From Thermoproteota archaeon (GTDB lineage Archaea; Korarchaeota; JAOZGF01), in assembly GCA_027491845.1 (NCBI GenBank), contig JAOZGF010000019.1, forward strand, positions 1 through 7,828: DNA of 7,828 nucleotides, written 5' to 3'. This document shows, piece by piece, positions 5,935 to 7,828 of the stretch. The first letter of the stretch is position 1; every line of letters starts with the position of its first letter. The notes under the pieces are model-generated. The model was not told the origin of the DNA. It was given only the letters and a program-made list of their open reading frames with translations, and made no database searches. The translations under genes and the position numbers were made by a program.

Positions 5935-6732
5935 ATGTCTGAAATAGTCGCAACAATAAGGAAAAACTACATTAGAAAGATTCTTCGTTCTAACAAAAGG
6001 ATGGATGGAAGAAACCTGACGGAATACAGGGAAATAAAAATTGAGCCTAACTTTATAAAAAACGCTGAAGGGTCAGCAATGGTTTCACTGGGAAACACGC
6101 AGGTTCTAGTTGGGGTCAAAGCAGAAATAGGTGAACCGTATCCTGACTCCCCTGATAAGGGGGCCTTCATAACAAATGCCGAGCTCGTTCCTTTAGCTTC
6201 TCCTTCCTTTGAGCCGGGGCCGCCGGACGAAAATGCCATAGAGCTCGCAAGAATAATTGACAGGGGGATAAGGCACTCGGAAGCCTTAGACCTAAAAAAA
6301 CTTGTGATCCAAGAAGGAAAAAAGGTTTGGATAATTTTCATTGACATTCACGTCTTAAACCATGACGGAAACTTATTTGATGCATCAAACATAGGGGCCG
6401 TAGCTGCCTTACTTTGCACGAAAATACCTGTAGCTAAAATGGATGGGGAAGAAATAACGGTGGAAAATAAATGGGTTAAACTACCGGTTAAAAACATCCC
6501 TGTCACCATAACCCTCGGAAAAATAGATGACAAATTGATACTAGACCCCGTTATAGAGGAAGAGGAAATATTGGATGCAAAAATAACAATATGCTTTGAG
6601 AAAAACGATTTAATATGTGCAGTGCAAAAGATTCACGGTCCACTTACCACTGAGGACTTAGAAGAGGCCATAGAAATAGGTTTGGATAAATCTAGAGAGA
6701 TAAGAAAAATGATTGAGGAAGCTGTGAAATGA
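5935..6732 (+). CDS. rrp42: Exosome complex subunit Rrp42 (non-catalytic ring subunit)
   Basis: RNase PH-fold partner of Rrp41 in the hexameric exosome ring; known archaeal Rrp42 proteins lack catalysis but help bind RNA and complete the Rrp41 site. The 265 residues fit the family. They include a helical N-terminal extension, MDGR (23-26), GEPYPDSPDKG (66-76), GPPDENAIELARIIDRGIR (95-113, with R110 and R113 as likely RNA contacts), and LILDPVIEEEE (201-211). It lacks the EDM-type catalytic acidic pair seen in the neighbouring Rrp41, as expected. GGAG (5921-5924) precedes the ATG by 10 nt. The 22-bp gap from rrp41 contains an AAAAATTTTT block. The stop codon overlaps the eL43 start by 4 bp (ATGA). 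Confidence 0.96.
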   Translation: MSEIVATIRKNYIRKILRSNKRMDGRNLTEYREIKIEPNFIKNAEGSAMVSLGNTQVLVGVKAEIGEPYPDSPDKGAFITNAELVPLASPSFEPGPPDENAIELARIIDRGIRHSEALDLKKLVIQEGKKVWIIFIDIHVLNHDGNLFDASNIGAVAALLCTKIPVAKMDGEEITVENKWVKLPVKNIPVTITLGKIDDKLILDPVIEEEEILDAKITICFEKNDLICAVQKIHGPLTTEDLEEAIEIGLDKSREIRKMIEEAVK

Positions 6733-6953
6733 AGGAGTTCATGAGGATCACAAAGAAGTTTAAGTCCAGGTATGGGTACAAGCTAAGAAAGAGATATGCC
6801 GAAGTAATGGCGCAAAGGTTTAAAGAGGTAAGGTGCCCCTACTGTCAAAGGAAAGTGAGGATGAAGAGAATTAGCGTCGGTATTTGGAGCTGTCCTAAAT
6901 GCAAGGTTACCTTTACTGCTAAGGCCTATACTCCAGTGGTGGGAGGAAGGTAA
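6729..6953 (+). CDS. rpl37ae: Large-subunit ribosomal protein eL43 (L37Ae)
   Basis: Small zinc-binding protein of the large ribosomal subunit shared by archaea and eukaryotes. The 74 residues contain a basic N-terminal segment with RYGYKLRKR (14-22), then a four-cysteine zinc ribbon: CPYC (C36, C39) and CPKC (C55, C58), followed by the conserved FTAKAYTPV tail. It starts at the ATG that overlaps the rrp42 stop, with GAGG (6715-6718) 10 nt before. A second ATG at 6741 is preceded by GGAG at only 3 nt, which is poor spacing. In several archaeal versions of this cluster rpoP follows eL43; here the Brix gene follows directly after 8 bp, leaving no room for rpoP. Confidence 0.94.
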   Translation: MKEFMRITKKFKSRYGYKLRKRYAEVMAQRFKEVRCPYCQRKVRMKRISVGIWSCPKCKVTFTAKAYTPVVGGR

Positions 6954-6960
6954 AACCTTC
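6946..6960 (+). promoter_or_regulatory. Small hairpin at the eL43/Brix junction
   Basis: GAAGG (6946-6950) and CCTTC (6956-6960) form a perfect 5-bp stem around the loop TAAAA, which includes the eL43 stop codon and ends one base before the Brix ATG. The Shine-Dalgarno-like GGGAGG (6941-6946) is 15 nt from that ATG in the open form, longer than usual. Folding would bring the two closer but also hide its last G. A functional role is inference only. Confidence 0.3.
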
Positions 6961-6961
6961 A

Positions 6962-7561
6962 ATGAATTGCCTCATAACGACTTCTCGGGAACCTACAAGG
7001 AGAATAAGAAGTTTCATTAAGGATCTAAACAAAGTAATACCGGGATCGGTGAGGGTTAATAGGGGTAAAAAATCTGTAGAAGATTTGGCGAGGGAATGCC
7101 TCAGGTATGGGTTAAGCCGTGCCCTGATAGTGTTCAGGGCCAAAGGAAACCCGGGCAAAATCGTGTTCTTAGAGGTAACGCCAACCCACTACTCCTACTA
7201 TCCCCTAGCAATATATTTAAAAGGGATTAAACTAAGGAGGGAAATGAAAGTAAACGATGTTGAACACTCGTTAGGGGAAAAAAGTAGGCTGATGGTCGTA
7301 ACATATGCTTCACAAGGGGGAAAAATAAGAAAAGCTGCCGAAGTAATTGCTGAAGGCTTAGTCACGGAATACATGCAAATAAGAGACATCGTTAATTTGA
7401 CGAACTTGGATCTATACGACGAATACGTCTTCCTCTTCTTAACCATTGTTCAAGGGAAAAAACAAATAAGATTTTATATTTTCGGAGATGGCAAGATCAA
7501 AGAAACAGGTCCAAGGCTAAACATAAAAGAAATAAGGTTTAAAGGTGAAGAAATACTTTAA
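6962..7561 (+). CDS. Brix-domain ribosome-biogenesis protein (archaeal Imp4/Brix-like)
   Basis: Archaeal stand-alone Brix proteins are relatives of eukaryotic Imp4, Rpf1, Rpf2, Ssf1 and Brx1 and are thought to bind rRNA during ribosome assembly. The 199 residues are essentially one Brix domain. The opening ITTSREPTRRIRSFIKDL (5-22) is the most diagnostic segment. RVNRGKKSVEDLA (31-43), a central strand block (54-72) and the closing TGPRLNIKEI (182-191), which matches the GPR motif at the end of eukaryotic Brix domains, follow. There is no long charged tail of the kind found in eukaryotic members. The start is ATG, 8 bp after eL43; the stop overlaps the pcc1 start by one base (TAATG). The family is clear although the molecular role in archaea is little studied. 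Confidence 0.88.
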   Translation: MNCLITTSREPTRRIRSFIKDLNKVIPGSVRVNRGKKSVEDLARECLRYGLSRALIVFRAKGNPGKIVFLEVTPTHYSYYPLAIYLKGIKLRREMKVNDVEHSLGEKSRLMVVTYASQGGKIRKAAEVIAEGLVTEYMQIRDIVNLTNLDLYDEYVFLFLTIVQGKKQIRFYIFGDGKIKETGPRLNIKEIRFKGEEIL

Positions 7562-7815
7562 TGACAAACCTCTTAGAAATTAAGGGAGAAATAATTTATC
7601 AACACCCTAACCACGACCACGTAGAGATCGTTTGGAGAGCAATCGAGGTTGAGTTATCGTCCATGAAGAAAAAAAAGGTTCAGATGGAGGGTGAAACGAA
7701 AAACAACAAAATATTAATAAGGATTAACACAAACAAAATCTCAAAGTTTAGGGCTTTCTCCCTATCATTTATAAGGTATTTAGGCTTAGCTTCAACCTTA
7801 TTGGAGCAAAAATAA
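7561..7815 (+). CDS. pcc1: KEOPS complex subunit Pcc1
   Basis: Small dimerising subunit of KEOPS, the complex that with Kae1, Bud32 and Cgi121 installs threonylcarbamoyladenosine (t6A) at position 37 of ANN-decoding tRNAs. The 84 residues match Pcc1 size and layout. A first strand is followed by VEIVWRAIEVELSSM (21-35), the family's helix with its ALxxEL-like core. Two strands follow (about 38-56), then the final helix KFRAFSLSFIRYLGLASTL (62-80), which corresponds to the RaxxNSyLrw signature. The usual Asn-Ser is not conserved here (SLSF instead). Its ATG shares a base with the Brix stop; GGTGA (7544-7548) is 12 nt upstream, so reinitiation after Brix is likely. Prefoldin beta often comes next in this cluster, but only 13 bases remain. 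Confidence 0.85.
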   Translation: MTNLLEIKGEIIYQHPNHDHVEIVWRAIEVELSSMKKKKVQMEGETKNNKILIRINTNKISKFRAFSLSFIRYLGLASTLLEQK

Positions 7816-7828
7816 GAGATAACATTCG

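Overview
This window is a piece of an AT-rich archaeal chromosome. The archaeal origin rests on the gene content: a proteasome alpha subunit, archaeal SBDS, the exosome subunits Rrp4, Rrp41 and Rrp42, ribosomal protein eL43, a stand-alone Brix protein and the KEOPS subunit Pcc1. It also rests on TATA-type promoter boxes (TTTAAAA-like) placed about 25 bp before the expected transcription starts, and on Shine-Dalgarno sequences of the GGTGA/GGAGG type. Gene order fits the TACK side of the archaea (Thermoproteota or Bathyarchaeia-like), but no rRNA or other lineage marker is present, so the exact lineage is not resolved.

Left part (1-2688). A plus-strand gene (118-837) encodes an orotidine-5'-phosphate decarboxylase-family protein whose active-site motif has unusual spacing. 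It converges with two minus-strand genes. One is a small protein I cannot name (893-1291), whose predicted topology resembles the YbjN / type III secretion chaperone fold. The other is a phenylacetate-CoA ligase (PaaK-type) adenylate-forming enzyme (1351-2688), for which I prefer a TTG start 22 codons inside the longest reading frame.

Middle (2689-3023). A 335-bp divergent intergenic region separates paaK from the exosome cluster. It holds the promoters of both sides, a 21-bp near-perfect palindrome, and a GC-richer stretch that could encode a small structured RNA. The RNA is speculative.

Right part (3024-7815). This is a compact one-direction array in the classic archaeal exosome 'superoperon' order: psmA, SBDS, rrp4, rrp41, rrp42, rpl37ae (eL43), Brix, pcc1. 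Gaps are 29 bp or less, and several genes overlap (8, 4 and 1 bp). Together they supply the 20S proteasome ring, the RNA-degrading exosome (hexamer ring Rrp41/Rrp42 plus cap Rrp4), two ribosome-biogenesis factors, one ribosomal protein and a subunit of the tRNA t6A-modification complex. The window stops 13 bp after pcc1.

Four of the eight minus- or plus-strand starts I could define by Shine-Dalgarno spacing are TTG, so TTG initiation seems common in this genome. I see no mobile element, CRISPR array, tRNA, rRNA or frameshifted gene. Most of the window is well-conserved housekeeping DNA; the open questions are the intergenic element, the unnamed small gene, the variant decarboxylase motif and the start codons.
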